64,000 nt of DNA, taken from Nemophila menziesii (taxonomy: Eukaryota > Streptophyta > Magnoliopsida > Boraginales > Hydrophyllaceae). The stretch lies in contig JARWIR010000027.1 of assembly GCA_029959085.1 (NCBI GenBank), positions 868,001-932,000 of the forward strand. Reading direction: 5' to 3'. The position numbers and the translations under genes were made by a program. Under the pieces are notes generated by a model that saw nothing but the letters and a program-made list of their open reading frames with translations, was not told the origin of the DNA and searched no databases. This document shows positions 23,801 through 36,747 of this stretch, piece by piece (within the stretch, counting starts at the first letter, position 1; the number at the start of each line of letters is the position of its first letter).

Positions 23801-24050
23801 ATCGTTGGCCATATCATTTCAATTTATAAATCTAAGGTACTTTTTTAATTTAAAAATTTGTTCTACCAATGTGAATTAGTATAAATAGAGTAAATAACCT
23901 TCCTCATTTGCTCATTTTGTAGTGTAAATCATTTAAAGGAGGTGAGATAGCAAATTTATGAATTGAATTTGGAATATAAAGGTATGTATACTAGTCTAAA
24001 AAAAGTAAACTAACATTTTTTTCTTGTCTTTCAGGAACAAGAAGAAAGAG

Positions 24051-24223
24051 ATGGAAGAGAAAACGCAAGGCTATACTTAGCAAACTTGCAAATTGCTTTA
24101 GAAAATGAAAGGCTAAGAAAGTTAGCCAAACAGCTCACTGGAGAGAAGCGGCACCTGGAAGCAATGGTTGCTAGCTCATCCTCAAAGAAAAATGAAGTGA
24201 ATCCCAAAAAGACTGAGATATGA
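24051..24223 (+). pseudogene. ZPR: LITTLE ZIPPER-like ORF, unit 7, frameshift
   Basis: One A is missing after ATGGAAGAG, so the frame shifts at codon 3 and reaches TAG after 10 codons. The rest of the ORF is otherwise like unit 8, ending in the private ATA codon before the stop. TATA box at 23880-23887. Confidence 0.75.
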
Positions 24224-24396
24224 AGTATTTTTTTTGCTTGGAGAAATGAAGTATTTGATCCCATCATGTTTTTCTTATTATTTAATAAATGTGTGTTTGT
24301 TTGATTACCCACAAGAGTTTATTTGATGAATAGCTTTGAGACAGTAAATGTAATGGTGTGATGTGTGTTTGTTGTTTGAATAATGGAATCTGCCTT

Positions 24397-24877
24397 TTAG
24401 CAATCTATTTTTAGTTTTTTATCTACGCTTGAGAACATTTCATAAAACGCCTTAAAGTAGTTGTAAGCAATCTCCACATCTTCCTTCTCACAAATCTCTC
24501 TCGCACTGCAATTAAACAAAAACAAGTAAAGATCTTGAGAGTAATTGAGAAATCAAACTCGATAATAAAATTAAAAAATATATATATGTACCAACCTGTG
24601 CATAGATTGTTGAGGAATACCACAATCAACAGTACGAATTCCAACTCCAGAAGCAAGAATTGGACCAATAGTGGACCCACACCCCATATCATTTCTTACC
24701 ACAAAGTCCTATAAAAAAACGAGTCTCCATTTCTGCCTCTTATATGAAGAAAATATAATAATATTTAATTACCTGAACTGGAAGATTATGAATTGTTGCA
24801 ATTTTCTTAAAAAGAAAAGCAGTAATACCATTAGTGGCAAATCGTTGATTAGCATTATGTTCAAAAATTTGTTCTAC
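24397..24877 (-). pseudogene. M18 aminopeptidase fragment (unit 7)
   Basis: Unit 3-type last exon (AREICEKED). It belongs to the part of unit 7 that follows unit 8 rather than unit 12. Confidence 0.85.
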
Positions 24878-27800
24878 TGTCGAGCAAATTGGGGTGTTTT
24901 TTCACATTGGTGTAAATTAATTTGAATGTTTTTTTCATTTTTTATCAAATTTATAATTAATTATATTGAGAAAATTAGGTAGATTTTTCCTATATATATT
25001 TTACAGAATATCGAAATATACACCAACACCACAAGAGATGTTTTTGCACTTAATTTGTTAGACCATCTATTCATAGTGGTTGGAGTATGTATGGAGATTA
25101 GGGAAATAGATGTAAGAGAAATTAAATTAGGTTTTAAGACTTGTTTGACACCTATTGGAGAAAGCATACTTTCAAACATCATATATGGTAGTCTACCATA
25201 CATTCTTTTTATTTTATCTCCTTGTGGTTTACATATGTGAACGTATTTTTATTTAGGTTGAAGAAATACATCATATCTTTTGTGGTCTTAGAAAATATGT
25301 GTATAAACTCATGATATTTTAGAAGTGTACAATGTCACCTTATGTTATTAGAATAGTACACACAGCCTATGAATTAAATGTTTATCTATTTGAATTATTT
25401 ATTACATTTATTTTATATTTTTTGTGTTCATGTCCCCTTGGTTAATGGTTGTTCTTTTTGTTAATTCTTATAGTCAAATTTTAATTTTAATTATATTTAA
25501 TTTATTTTGATTATTACAGAATATGCTTCCTGGGATATCTTGCAATAGACTATTACCAAATTCTAGACAATGGTGACAAATTCAAGATACAAATTAATAG
25601 TGTAATCCAATTCTATTTCATATTTTAAACATGAATATTACACTTTTATTTGTTGTTGTCTATTATTTTTTTATGAACTAAATCATTTGTAGCTAGAGAA
25701 AGGGACAATGTATGAACCCTACATTTGGATTATGATGTTTCATTGTGTTTTGGGATATTACTATTCAAATGAATTGATTTAGCATTCATTATGTATTTAT
25801 GATTTCTTCAGCCCTTATGAAGATAAAGTTGTAGGTGGTATTAGTAGACTAGACTGTCATCCGGGAGGGGGAGAGGGGGAGATCGGATTATAGAAAATAA
25901 TATATAATCATTCGGTGTGTGTTATTGAGTTAGGAGGTCTTGACTAACCGGATAGTCAATTAATTTAGAATTAATTACGTTTGAAAGTTTTGTAGGGGTC
26001 ACTTGGGAGAGGTCCATAGAATTGTAGGATAACCCTCTATCTACCTGGGATGGAATTAAGGGATTTTAGAGTTTCGACGATTGCTAAAATAACAATTTAC
26101 CATGATATCCATAAATGGGTAAATTCATAATTAGTGGAAATTAGTAGCGACTCTCAAACTATCTTCTTATCTATATTCTCGTGTTGACTAGTATGTCCTT
26201 TGGTTAAAAATACATTACTAATCATATATTATTTATTTTGACTTAAATCCTTACTTTTGAGAAACAAAAAATATATTTTATGTTTTAGTTAACTGTAATT
26301 TGTCCCCTCTACGCTTCCTGGAAAGACAAAAGAATTAACCTCCTAGTGCATATGGAGAACGATATTCCTAGTAATTATTTGTAACTTGTTAACGACTCAT
26401 TCACTTGTGGGTAGTAGCTCCCCTATGTGTTGATTTACCTATCACACTCTAGGGGGACAACAAAGGTAAATACACATTGTAACGATTTTGTCCCTATACT
26501 AACGACATGTAGAGAAACGACATGTAATACACTACCACAATGATACTGAATGTATAGTTGCATCCTTATCTTCAAACCTTTGACAATCTGGATCTATCAT
26601 ATTTAGAAAATATGTACTTGGCGAACCCTATAGTATATAAGTTAATGTATTTTTCTTGCAATACACTTAACACTCTAGTTCACTACTCTTATAAGCTTCA
26701 TTTCATGACATCCAATTTAGATAATTTAACAGTTAACTTTAACAATGTTTCATCAAAAGCATCCTCAATGGTGATATTAGCAATTTTTTTTGTGGTAGTC
26801 ACTACTAGCTCTAAAAGACCTTGAAGGATTTTAAAAGTTATCTATGCTCGAACATTTTTATGAATGATATTTTGTTTTATTTATCACAACACTTATTTTA
26901 GTAAGAATAAGGGTAATACTCATAAGCCATACTTTTCAGAATGCAATTCATCAATGAATGTCGTAACACTACATTATAATTCATCAAAATTTAACTTTAA
27001 CAAAAATAAACATTTAACTAGCATCACAATGTCACCATCCTCTATTATTGGTAAATTCAAGGATATTTTAATAGATAAATTATCTTAGATTACTGTAAGA
27101 AGTCGAGTACATCTATTGAACAATTAACTATTTAAAACTAAGTTTTTAAATAATTTGATTAAGTAGTAATAAATTAAAATATTAATTTTTAATTTTTTGC
27201 ATAGGTAATGTTCAATTTATAAACAATAACATATAAAGACAATTAGGGGATTAAAACTTTATCGAACAAATATCAAAAGTATACAGTAGAAACAATTTTA
27301 TTCATAGAAGTTAAATATAAAACTTTATTAGAAAATATATAATAAGAAAAAAATAATTTCATGTTATTTATTAAAATTATAATTTTAAACTATAATTAAA
27401 ATATTAATACAATTTAGGGTCCACACTAATTTCACAAACACAATAAAAAATAAACTACCCATTAAACCCTAATGTTGCCGCCTTTTCCTATACATATACA
27501 TACATCTTCTTCCACTCTTAGTTTCAAACCTACTGTCAGCCTCCTCTTGATATTCCTTTTTTCGTCACTTTTACTATCTAACTCTAATGTCTAAATATTC
27601 GTTATCTTCTAATTTCAATCTTCTCTAATCGGAATTCATTTCTTCCATCCAATCTACTTTTTTTCAATTTCTCTGTAGTATCTCCCTCTTCTTCCTTAAT
27701 TATGATATTATCCTCAACTATTGTCTCCATCTAGATCTGCAGTCTTCTGTCTAAATACTATTTTTACATGCTAGTATCTTAGATCGTTGGCCATATCATT

Positions 27801-28032
27801 TTAATTTATAAATCTAAGGTACTTTTTTAATTTAAAAATTTGTTCTACCAATGTGAATTAGTATAAATAGAGTAAATCACCTTCCTCATTTGCCCATTTT
27901 GTAGTGTAAATCATTTAAAGGAGGTGAGATAGCAAATCTATGAATAGAATTTGGAATATAAAGGTATGTATACTAGTCTAAAACAAGTAAACTAACATTT
28001 TTTTCTTGTCTTTCAGGAACAAGAAGAAAGAG

Positions 28033-28206
28033 ATGGAAAGAGAAAACGCAAGGCTATACTTAGCAAACTTGCAAATTGCTTTAGAAAATGAAAGGCTAAG
28101 AAAGTTAGCCAAACAGCTCACTGGAGAGAAGCGGCACCTGGAAGCAATGGTTGCTAGCTCATCCTCAAAGAAAAATGAAGTGAATCCCAAAAAGACTGAG
28201 ATATGA
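28033..28206 (+). CDS. ZPR: LITTLE ZIPPER-like microprotein (unit 8)
   Basis: Intact 57 codons with Arg at residue 7, Lys in the SSSSKKN tail and a terminal Ile in place of Lys. TATA box at 27862-27869. Confidence 0.66.
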   Translation: MERENARLYLANLQIALENERLRKLAKQLTGEKRHLEAMVASSSSKKNEVNPKKTEI

Positions 28207-28379
28207 AGTATTTTTTTTGCTTGGAGAAATGAAGTATTTGATCCCATCATGTTTTTCTTATTATTTAATAAATGTGTGTTTGTTTGATTACCCACAAGAG
28301 TTTATTTGATGAATAGCTTTGAGACAGTAAATGTAATGGTGTGATGTGTGTTTGTTGTTTGAATAATGGAATCTGCCTT

Positions 28380-28860
28380 TTAGCAATCTATTTTTAGTTT
28401 TTTATCTACGCTTGAGAACATTTCATAAAACGCCTTAAAGTAGTTGTAAGCAATCTCCACATCTTCCTTCTCACAAATCTCTCTCGCACTGCAATTAAAC
28501 AAAAACAAGTAAAGATCTTGAGAGTAATTGAGAAATCAAACTCGATAATAAAATTAAAAAATATATATATGTACCAACCTGTGCATAGATTGTTGAGGAA
28601 TACCACAATCAACAGTACAAATTCCAACTCCAGAAGCAAGAATTGGACCAATAGTGGACCCACACCCCATATCATTTCTTACCACAAAGTCCTATAAAAA
28701 AACGAGTCTCCATTTCTGCCTCTTATATGAAGAAAATATAATAATATTTAATTACCTGAACTGGAAGATTATGAATTGTTGCAATTTTCTTAAAAAGAAA
28801 AGCAGTAATACCATTAGTGGCAAATCGTTGATTAGCATTATGTTCAAAAATTTGTTCTAC
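28380..28860 (-). pseudogene. M18 aminopeptidase fragment (unit 8)
   Basis: As unit 7, plus one private change (CAGTACAAATTCC on plus) giving Ile-Cys-Thr in place of Ile-Arg-Thr in the GIRTVD motif. Confidence 0.85.
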
Positions 28861-31800
28861 TGTCGAGCAAATTGGGGTGTTTTTTCACATTGGTGTAAAT
28901 TAATTTGAATGTTTTTTTCATTTTTTATCAAATTTATAATTAATTATATTGAGAAAATTAGGTAGATTTTTCCTATATATATTTTACAGAATATCGAAAT
29001 ATACACCAACACCACAAGAGATGTTTTTGCACTTAATTTGTTAGACCATCTATTCATAGTGGTTGGAGTATGTATGGAGATTAGGGAAATAGATGTAAGA
29101 GAAATTAAATTAGGTTTTAAGACTTGTTTGACACCTATTGGAGAAAGCATACTTTCAAACATCATATATGGTAGTCTACCATACATTCTTTTTATTTTAT
29201 CTCCTTGTGGTTTACATATGTGAACGTATTTTTATTTAGGTTGAAGAAATACATCATATCTTTTGTGGTCTTAGAAAATATGTGTATAAACTCATGATAT
29301 TTTAGAAGTGTACAATGTCACCTTATGTTATTAGAATAGTACACACAGCCTATGAATTAAATGTTTATCTATTTGAATTATTTATTACATTTATTTTATA
29401 TTTTTTGTGTTCATGTCCCCTTGGTTAATGGTTGTTCTTTTTGTTAATTCTTATAGTCAAATTTTAATTTTAATTATATTTAATTTATTTTGATTATTAC
29501 AGAATATGCTTCCTGGGATATCTTGCAATAGACTATTACCAAATTCTAGACAATGGTGACAAATTCAAGATACAAATTAATAGTGTAATCCAATTCTATT
29601 TCATATTTTAAACATGAATATTACACTTTTATTTGTTGTTGTCTATTATTTTTTTATGAACTAAATCATTTGTAGCTAGAGAAAGGGACAATGTATGAAC
29701 CCTACATTTGGATTATGATGTTTCATTGTGTTTTGGGATATTACTATTCAAATGAATTGATTTAGCATTCATTATGTATTTATGATTTCTTCAGCCCTTA
29801 TGAAGATAAAGTTGTAGGTGGTATTAGTAGACTAGACTGTCATCCGGGAGGGGGAGAGGGGGAGATCGGATTATAGAAAATAATATATAATCATTCGGTG
29901 TGTGTTATTGAGTTAGGAGGTCTTGACTAACCGGATAGTCAATTAATTTAGAATTAATTACGTTTGAAAGTTTTGTAGGGGTCACTTGGGAGAGGTCCAT
30001 AGAATTGTAGGATAACCCTCTATCTACCTGGGATGGAATTAAGGGATTTTAGAGTTTCGACGATTGCTAAAATAACAATTTACCATGATATCCATAAATG
30101 GGTAAATTCATAATTAGTGGAAATTAGTAGCGACTCTCAAACTATCTTCTTATCTATATTCTCGTGTTGACTAGTATGTCCTTTGGTTAAAAATACATTA
30201 CTAATCATATATTATTTATTTTGACTTAAATCCTTACTTTTGAGAAACAAAAAATATATTTTATGTTTTAGTTAACTGTAATTTGTCCCCTCTACGCTTC
30301 CTGGAAAGACAAAAGAATTAACCTCCTAGTGCATATGGAGAACGATATTCCTAGTAATTATTTGTAACTTGTTAACGACTCATTCACTTGTGGGTAGTAG
30401 CTCCCCTATGTGTTGATTTACCTATCACACTCTAGGGGGACAACAAAGGTAAATACACATTGTAACGATTTTGTCCCTATACTAACGACATGTAGAGAAA
30501 CGACATGTAATACACTACCACAATGATACTGAATGTATAGTTGCATCCTTATCTTCAAACCTTTGACAATCTGGATCTATCATATTTAGAAAATATGTAC
30601 TTGGCGAACCCTATAGTATATAAGTTAATGTATTTTTCTTGCAATACACTTAACACTCTAGTTCACTACTCTTATAAGCTTCATTTCATGACATCCAATT
30701 TAGATAATTTAACAGTTAACTTTAACAATGTTTCATCAAAAGCATCCTCAATGGTGATATTAGCAATTTTTTTTGTGGTAGTCACTACTAGCTCTAAAAG
30801 ACCTTGAAGGATTTTAAAAGTTATCTATGCTCGAACATTTTTATGAATGATATTTTGTTTTATTTATCACAACACTTATTTTAGTAAGAATAAGGGTAAT
30901 ACTCATAAGCCATACTTTTCAGAATGCAATTCATCAATGAATGTCGTAACACTACATTATAATTCATCAAAATTTAACTTTAACAAAAATAAACATTTAA
31001 CTAGCATCACAATGTCACCATCCTCTATTATTGGTAAATTCAAGGATATTTTAATAGATAAATTATCTTAGATTACTGTAAGAAGTCGAGTACATCTATT
31101 GAACAATTAACTATTTAAAACTAAGTTTTTAAATAATTTGATTAAGTAGTAATAAATTAAAATATTAATTTTTAATTTTTTGCATAGGTAATGTTCAATT
31201 TATAAACAATAACATATAAAGACAATTAGGGGATTAAAACTTTATCGAACAAATATCAAAAGTATACAGTAGAAACAATTTTATTCATAGAAGTTAAATA
31301 TAAAACTTTATTAGAAAATATATAATAAGAAAAAAATAATTTCATGTTATTTATTAAAATTATAATTTTAAACTATAATTAAAATATTAATACAATTTAG
31401 GGTCCACACTAATTTCACAAACACAATAAAAAATAAACTACCCATTAAACCCTAATGTTGCCGCCTTTTCCTATACATATACATACATCTTCTTCCACTC
31501 TTAGTTTCAAACCTACTGTCAGCCTCCTCTTGATATTCCTTTTTTCGTCACTTTTACTATCTAACTCTAATGTCTAAATATTCGTTATCTTCTAATTTCA
31601 ATCTTCTCTAATCGGAATTCATTTCTTCCATCCAATCTACTTTTTTTCAATTTCTCTGTAGTATCTCCCTCTTCTTCCTTAATTATGATATTATCCTCAA
31701 CTATTGTCTCCATCTAGATCTGCAGTCTTCTGTCTAAATACTATTTTTACATGCTAGTATCTTAGATCGTTGGCCATATCATTTTAATTTATAAATCTAA

Positions 31801-32015
31801 GGTACTTTTTTAATTTAAAAATTTGTTCTACCAATGTGAATTAGTATAAATAGAGTAAATCACCTTCCTCATTTGCCCATTTTGTAGTGTAAATCATTTA
31901 AAGGAGGTGAGATAGCAAATCTATGAATAGAATTTGGAATATAAAGGTATGTATACTAGTCTAAAACAAGTAAACTAACATTTTTTTCTTGTCTTTCAGG
32001 AACAAGAAGAAAGAG

Positions 32016-32189
32016 ATGGAAAGAGAAAACGCAACGCTATACTTAGCAAACTTGCAAATTGCTTTAGAAAATGAAAGGCTAAGAAAGTTAGCCAAACAGC
32101 TCACTGGAGAGAAGCGGCACCTGGAAGCAATGGTTGCTAGCTCATCCTCAATGAAAAATGAAGTGAATCCCAAAAAGACTGAGAAATGA
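32016..32189 (+). CDS. ZPR: LITTLE ZIPPER-like microprotein (unit 9)
   Basis: Intact 57 codons, with the same protein sequence as unit 3 (Thr 7, Met in SSSSMKN). TATA box at 31845-31852. Partner of unit 4 without its two substitutions. Confidence 0.66.
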   Translation: MERENATLYLANLQIALENERLRKLAKQLTGEKRHLEAMVASSSSMKNEVNPKKTEK

Positions 32190-32362
32190 AGTATTTTTTT
32201 TGCTTGGAGAAATGAAGTATTTGATCCCATCATGTTTTGCTTATTATTTAATAAATGTGTGTTTGTTTGATTACCCACAAGAGTTTATTTGATGAATAGC
32301 TTTGAGACAGTAAATGTAATGGTGTGATGTGTGTTTGTTGTTTGAATAATGGAATCTGCCTT

Positions 32363-32843
32363 TTAGCAATCTATTTTTAGTTTTTTATCTACGCTTGAGA
32401 ACATTTCATAAAACGCCTTAAAGTAGTTGTAAGCAATCTCCACATCTTCCTTCTCACAAATCTCTCTCGCACTGCAATTAAACAAAAACAAGTAAAGATC
32501 TTGAGAGTAATTGAGAAATCAAACTCGATAATAAAATTAAAAAATATATATATGTACCAACCTGTGCATAGATTGTTGAGGAATACCACAATCAACAGTA
32601 CGAATTCCAACTCCAGAAGCAAGAATTGGACCAATAGTGGACCCACACCCCATATCATTTCTTACCACAAAGTCCTATAAAAAAACGAGTCTCCATTTCT
32701 GCCTCTTATATGAAGAAAATATAATAATATTTAATTACCTGAACTGGAAGATTATGAATTGTTGCAATTTTCTTAAAAAGAAAAGCAGTAATACCATTAG
32801 TGGCAAATCGTTGATTAGCATTATGTTCAAAAATTTGTTCTAC
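32363..32843 (-). pseudogene. M18 aminopeptidase fragment (unit 9)
   Basis: As unit 4, but with the AREICEKED exon start of unit 3. All three exons open. Confidence 0.85.
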
Positions 32844-35800
32844 TGTCGAGCAAATTGGGGTGTTTTTTCACATTGGTGTAAATTAATTTGAATGTTTTTT
32901 TCATTTTTTATCAAATTTATAATTAATTCTATTGAGAAAATTAGGTAGATTTTTCCTATATATATTTTACAGAATATCGAAATATACACCAACACCAAAA
33001 GAGATGTTTTTGCACTTAATTTGTTAGACCATCTATTCATAGTGGTTGGATTATGTATGGAGAGTAGGGAAATAGATGTAAGAGAAATTAAATTAGGTTG
33101 TAAGACTTGTTTGACACCTATTGGAGAAAGCATATTTTCAAACATCGTATATGGTAGTCTAACATACATTCTTTTTATTTTATCTCCTTGTGGTTTACAT
33201 ATGTGAACGTATTTTTATTTAGGTTGAAGAAATACATCATATCTTTTGTGGTCTTAGAAAATATGTGTATAAAATCATGATATTTTAAAAGTGTACAATG
33301 TCACCTTATGTTATTAGAATAGTACACACAGCCTATGAATTAAATGTTTATCTATTTGAATTATTTATTACATTTATTTTATATTTTTTGTGTTCATGTC
33401 CCTTTGGTTAATGGTTGTTCTTTTTGTTAATTCTTATAGTCAAATTTTAATTTTAATTATATTTAATTTATTTTGATTATTACAGAATATGCTTCCTGGG
33501 ATATCTTGCAATAGACTATTACCAAATTCCAGACAATGGTGACAAATTCAGGATACAAATTAATAGTGTAATCCAATTCTATTTCATATTTTAAACATGA
33601 ATATTACACTTTTATTTGTTGTTGTCTATTATTTTTTTATGAACTAAATCATTTGTAGCTAGAGAAATGGATAATGTATGAACCCTACATTTGGATTATG
33701 ATGTTTCATTGTGTTTTTGGATATTACTATTCAAATGAATTGATTTAGCATTCATTATGTATTAATGATTTCTTCAGCCCATATGAAGATAAAGTTGTAG
33801 GTGGTATTAGTAGACTAGACTGTCATCCGGGAGGGGGAGAGGGGGAGATCGGATTATAGAAAATAATATATAATCATTCGGTGTGTCTTATTGAGTTAGG
33901 AGGTCTTGACTAACCGGATAGTCAATTAATTTAGAATTAATTACGTTTGAAAGTTTTGTAGGGGTCACTCGGGAGAGGTCCATAGAATTGTAGGATAACC
34001 CTCTATCTACCTGGGATGGAATTAAGGGATTTTAGAGTTTCGACTATTGCTAAAATAACAATTTACCATGATATCCATAAATGTGTAAATTCATAATTAG
34101 TGGAAATTAGTAGCGACTCTCAAACTATCTTCTTATCTATATTCTCGTGTTGACTAGTATGTCCTTTGGCTAAAAATACATTACTAATCATATATTATTT
34201 ATTTTGACTTTAATCCTTACTTTTGAGAAACAAAAAATATATTTTATGTTTTAGTTAACTTTAATTTGTCCCCTCTACGTTTCCTGGAAAGACAAAAGAA
34301 TTAACCTCCTAGTGCATATGGTGAACGATATTCCTAGTAATTATTTGTTACTTGTTAAAGACTCATTCACTTGTGGGTGATAGCTCCCCTATGTGTTGAT
34401 TTACCTATCACACTCTAGGGGACAACAAAGGTAAATACACATTGTAACGATTTTGTCCCTATACTAACGACATGTAGAGAAACGACATGTAATACACTAC
34501 CACAATGATACTGAATGTATAGTTGCATCCTTATCTTCAAACCTTTGACAATCTGGAATCTATCATATTTAGAAAATATGTACTTGGCGAACCCTATAGT
34601 ATATAAGTTAATGTATTTTTCTTGCAATACACTTAACACTCTAGTTCACTACTCTTATAAGCTTCATTTCATGACATCCAATTTAGATAATTAGCTCTAA
34701 AAGACCTTGAAGGATTTTAAAAGTTATCTATGCTCGAACATTTTTATGAATGATATTTTGTTTTATTTATAACAACACTTATTTTAGTAAGAATAAGGGT
34801 AAAACTCATAAGCCATACTTTTCAGAATGCAATTCATCAATGAATGTCGTAACACTACATTATAATTCGTCATAATTTAACTTTGACAAAAATAAACATT
34901 TAACTAGCAACACAATGTCACCATCCTCTATTATTAATAAATTCAAGGATATTTTAATAGATAAATTATCTTAGATTACTATAAGAAGTCGAGTACATCT
35001 ATTGAACAATTAACTATTTAAAACTAAGTTTTTAAATAATTTGATTAAGTAGTAATAAATTAAAATATTAATTTTTAATTTTTTGCATAGGTAATGTTCA
35101 ATTTATAAACAATAACATATAAAGACAATTAGGGGATTAAAACTTTATCGAACAAATATCAAAAGTATACAGTAGAAACAATTTTATTCATAGAAGTTAA
35201 ATATAAAACTTTATTAGAATTTATATAATAAGAAAAAAAAAATTTCATGTTATTTATTAAAATTATAATTTTAAACTATAATTAAAATATTAATACAATT
35301 TAGGGTCCACACTAATTTTACAAACACAATAAAAAATAAACTACCCATTAAACCCTAATGTTGCCGCCTTTTCCTATACATATACATACATCTTCTTCCA
35401 CTCTTAGTTTCAAACCTACTGTCAGCCTCCTCTTGATATTCCTTTTTTCGTCACTTTTACTATCTAACTCTAATGTCTAAATATTCGTTATCTTCTAATT
35501 TCAATCTTCTCTAATCGGAATTCATTTCTTCCATCCAATCTACTTTTTTTCAATTTCTCTGTAGTATCTCCCTCTTCTTCCTTAATTATGATATTATCCT
35601 CAACTATTGTCTCCATCTAGATCTGCAGTCTTCTGTCTAAATACTATTTTTACATGCTAGTATCTTAGATCGTTGGCCATATCATTTCAATTTATAAATC
35701 TAAGGTACTTTTTTAATTTAAAAATTTGTTCTACCAATGTGAATTAGTATAAATAGAGTAAATCACCTTCCTCATTTGCTCATTTTGTAGTGTAAATCAT

Positions 35801-35918
35801 TTAAAGGAGGTGAGATAGCAAATCTAAGAATAGAATTTGGAATATAAAGGTATGTATACTAGTATAAAACAAGTAAACTAAAATTTTTTTCTTGTCTTTC
35901 AGGAACAAGAAGAAAGAG

Positions 35919-36092
35919 ATGGAAAGAGAAAACGCAAGGCTATACTTAGCAAACTTGCAAATTGCTTTAGAAAATGAAAGGCTAAGAAAGTTAGCCAAAC
36001 AGCTCACTGGAGAGAAGCGGCACCTGGAAGCAATGGTTGCTAGCTCATCCTCAAAGAAAAATGAAGTGAATCCCAAAAAGACTGAGAAATGA
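35919..36092 (+). CDS. ZPR: LITTLE ZIPPER-like microprotein (unit 10)
   Basis: Intact 57 codons, Arg 7, all heptad positions normal. The leader shares unit 5's loss of the leader ATG and of the CTAAC branch-site match. TATA box at 35748-35755. Confidence 0.65.
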   Translation: MERENARLYLANLQIALENERLRKLAKQLTGEKRHLEAMVASSSSKKNEVNPKKTEK

Positions 36093-36265
36093 AGTATTTT
36101 TTTTGCTTGGAGAAATGAAGTATTTGATCCCATCATGTTTTTCTTATTATTTAATAAATGTGTGTTTGTTTGATTACCCACAAGAGTTTATTTGATGAAT
36201 AGCTTTGAGACAGTAAATGTAATGGTGTGATGTGTGTTTGTTGTTTGAATAATTGAATCTGCCTT

Positions 36266-36747
36266 TTAGCAATCTATTTTTTTGTTTTTTATCTACGCTT
36301 GAGAACATTTCATAAAATGCCTTAAAGTAGTTGTAAGCAATCTCCACATCTTCCTTCCCACAAATCTCTCTCACACTGCAATTAAACAAAAACAAGTAAC
36401 GATCTTGAGAGTAATTGAGAAATCAAACTCGATAATAAAATTAAAAAAAATATATATGTACCAACCTGTGCATAGATTGTTGAGGAATACCACAATCAAC
36501 AGTACGAATTCCAACTCCAGAAGCAAGAATTGGACCATTAGTGGACCCACACCCCATATCATTTCTTACCACAAAGTCCTATAAAAAAACGAGTCTTCAT
36601 TTCTGCCTCTTATATGAAGAAAATATAATAATATTTAATTACCTGAACTGGAAGATTATGAATTGTTGCAATTTTCTTAAAAAGAAAAGCAGTAATACCA
36701 CAAGTGGCATATCGTTGATTAGCATTATGTTCAAAAATTTGTTCTAC
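36266..36747 (-). pseudogene. M18 aminopeptidase fragment (unit 10)
   Basis: Duplicate of unit 5, with the same extra T after VDKK and the same Ile to Asn change. Confidence 0.85.

Larger units (their letters stand above)
9400..24130 (+). repeat. Large block duplication, copy 1 (units 3b-7a)
   Basis: Aligns with 29235-43966 at a constant offset of 19835, becoming 19836 after one homopolymer base. The same order of private variants occurs in both: 81-bp deletion (4/9), extra T in the aminopeptidase exon (5/10), CTAATTGGAATTC (6/11), ZPR deletion (7/12). Boundaries are approximate. The left edge is blurred because units 3, 7 and 8 are so similar. Confidence 0.88.
23768..27749 (+). repeat. Array unit 7 (hybrid unit)
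   Basis: The first ~300 bases match unit 12 (AAATTTATGAAT leader, 1-base deletion at the start of the ZPR ORF). From the end of the ZPR ORF (GAGATATGAAG) onward it matches unit 8 almost perfectly. The switch lies between about 24060 and 24217, so this unit looks like an unequal-crossover or gene-conversion product. Confidence 0.9.
27750..31732 (+). repeat. Array unit 8
   Basis: Nearly identical to unit 7 from the end of the ZPR ORF onward; the one clear difference I found is CAGTACAAATTCC near 28615. Its second half also matches unit 3b. The ZPR ORF is intact and ends with the unusual terminal Ile codon (ATA). Confidence 0.95.
31733..35635 (+). repeat. Array unit 9 (81-bp deletion)
   Basis: Duplicate of unit 4. 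It carries the same ~81-base deletion, here near 34692, and has an intact ZPR ORF. Confidence 0.95.
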
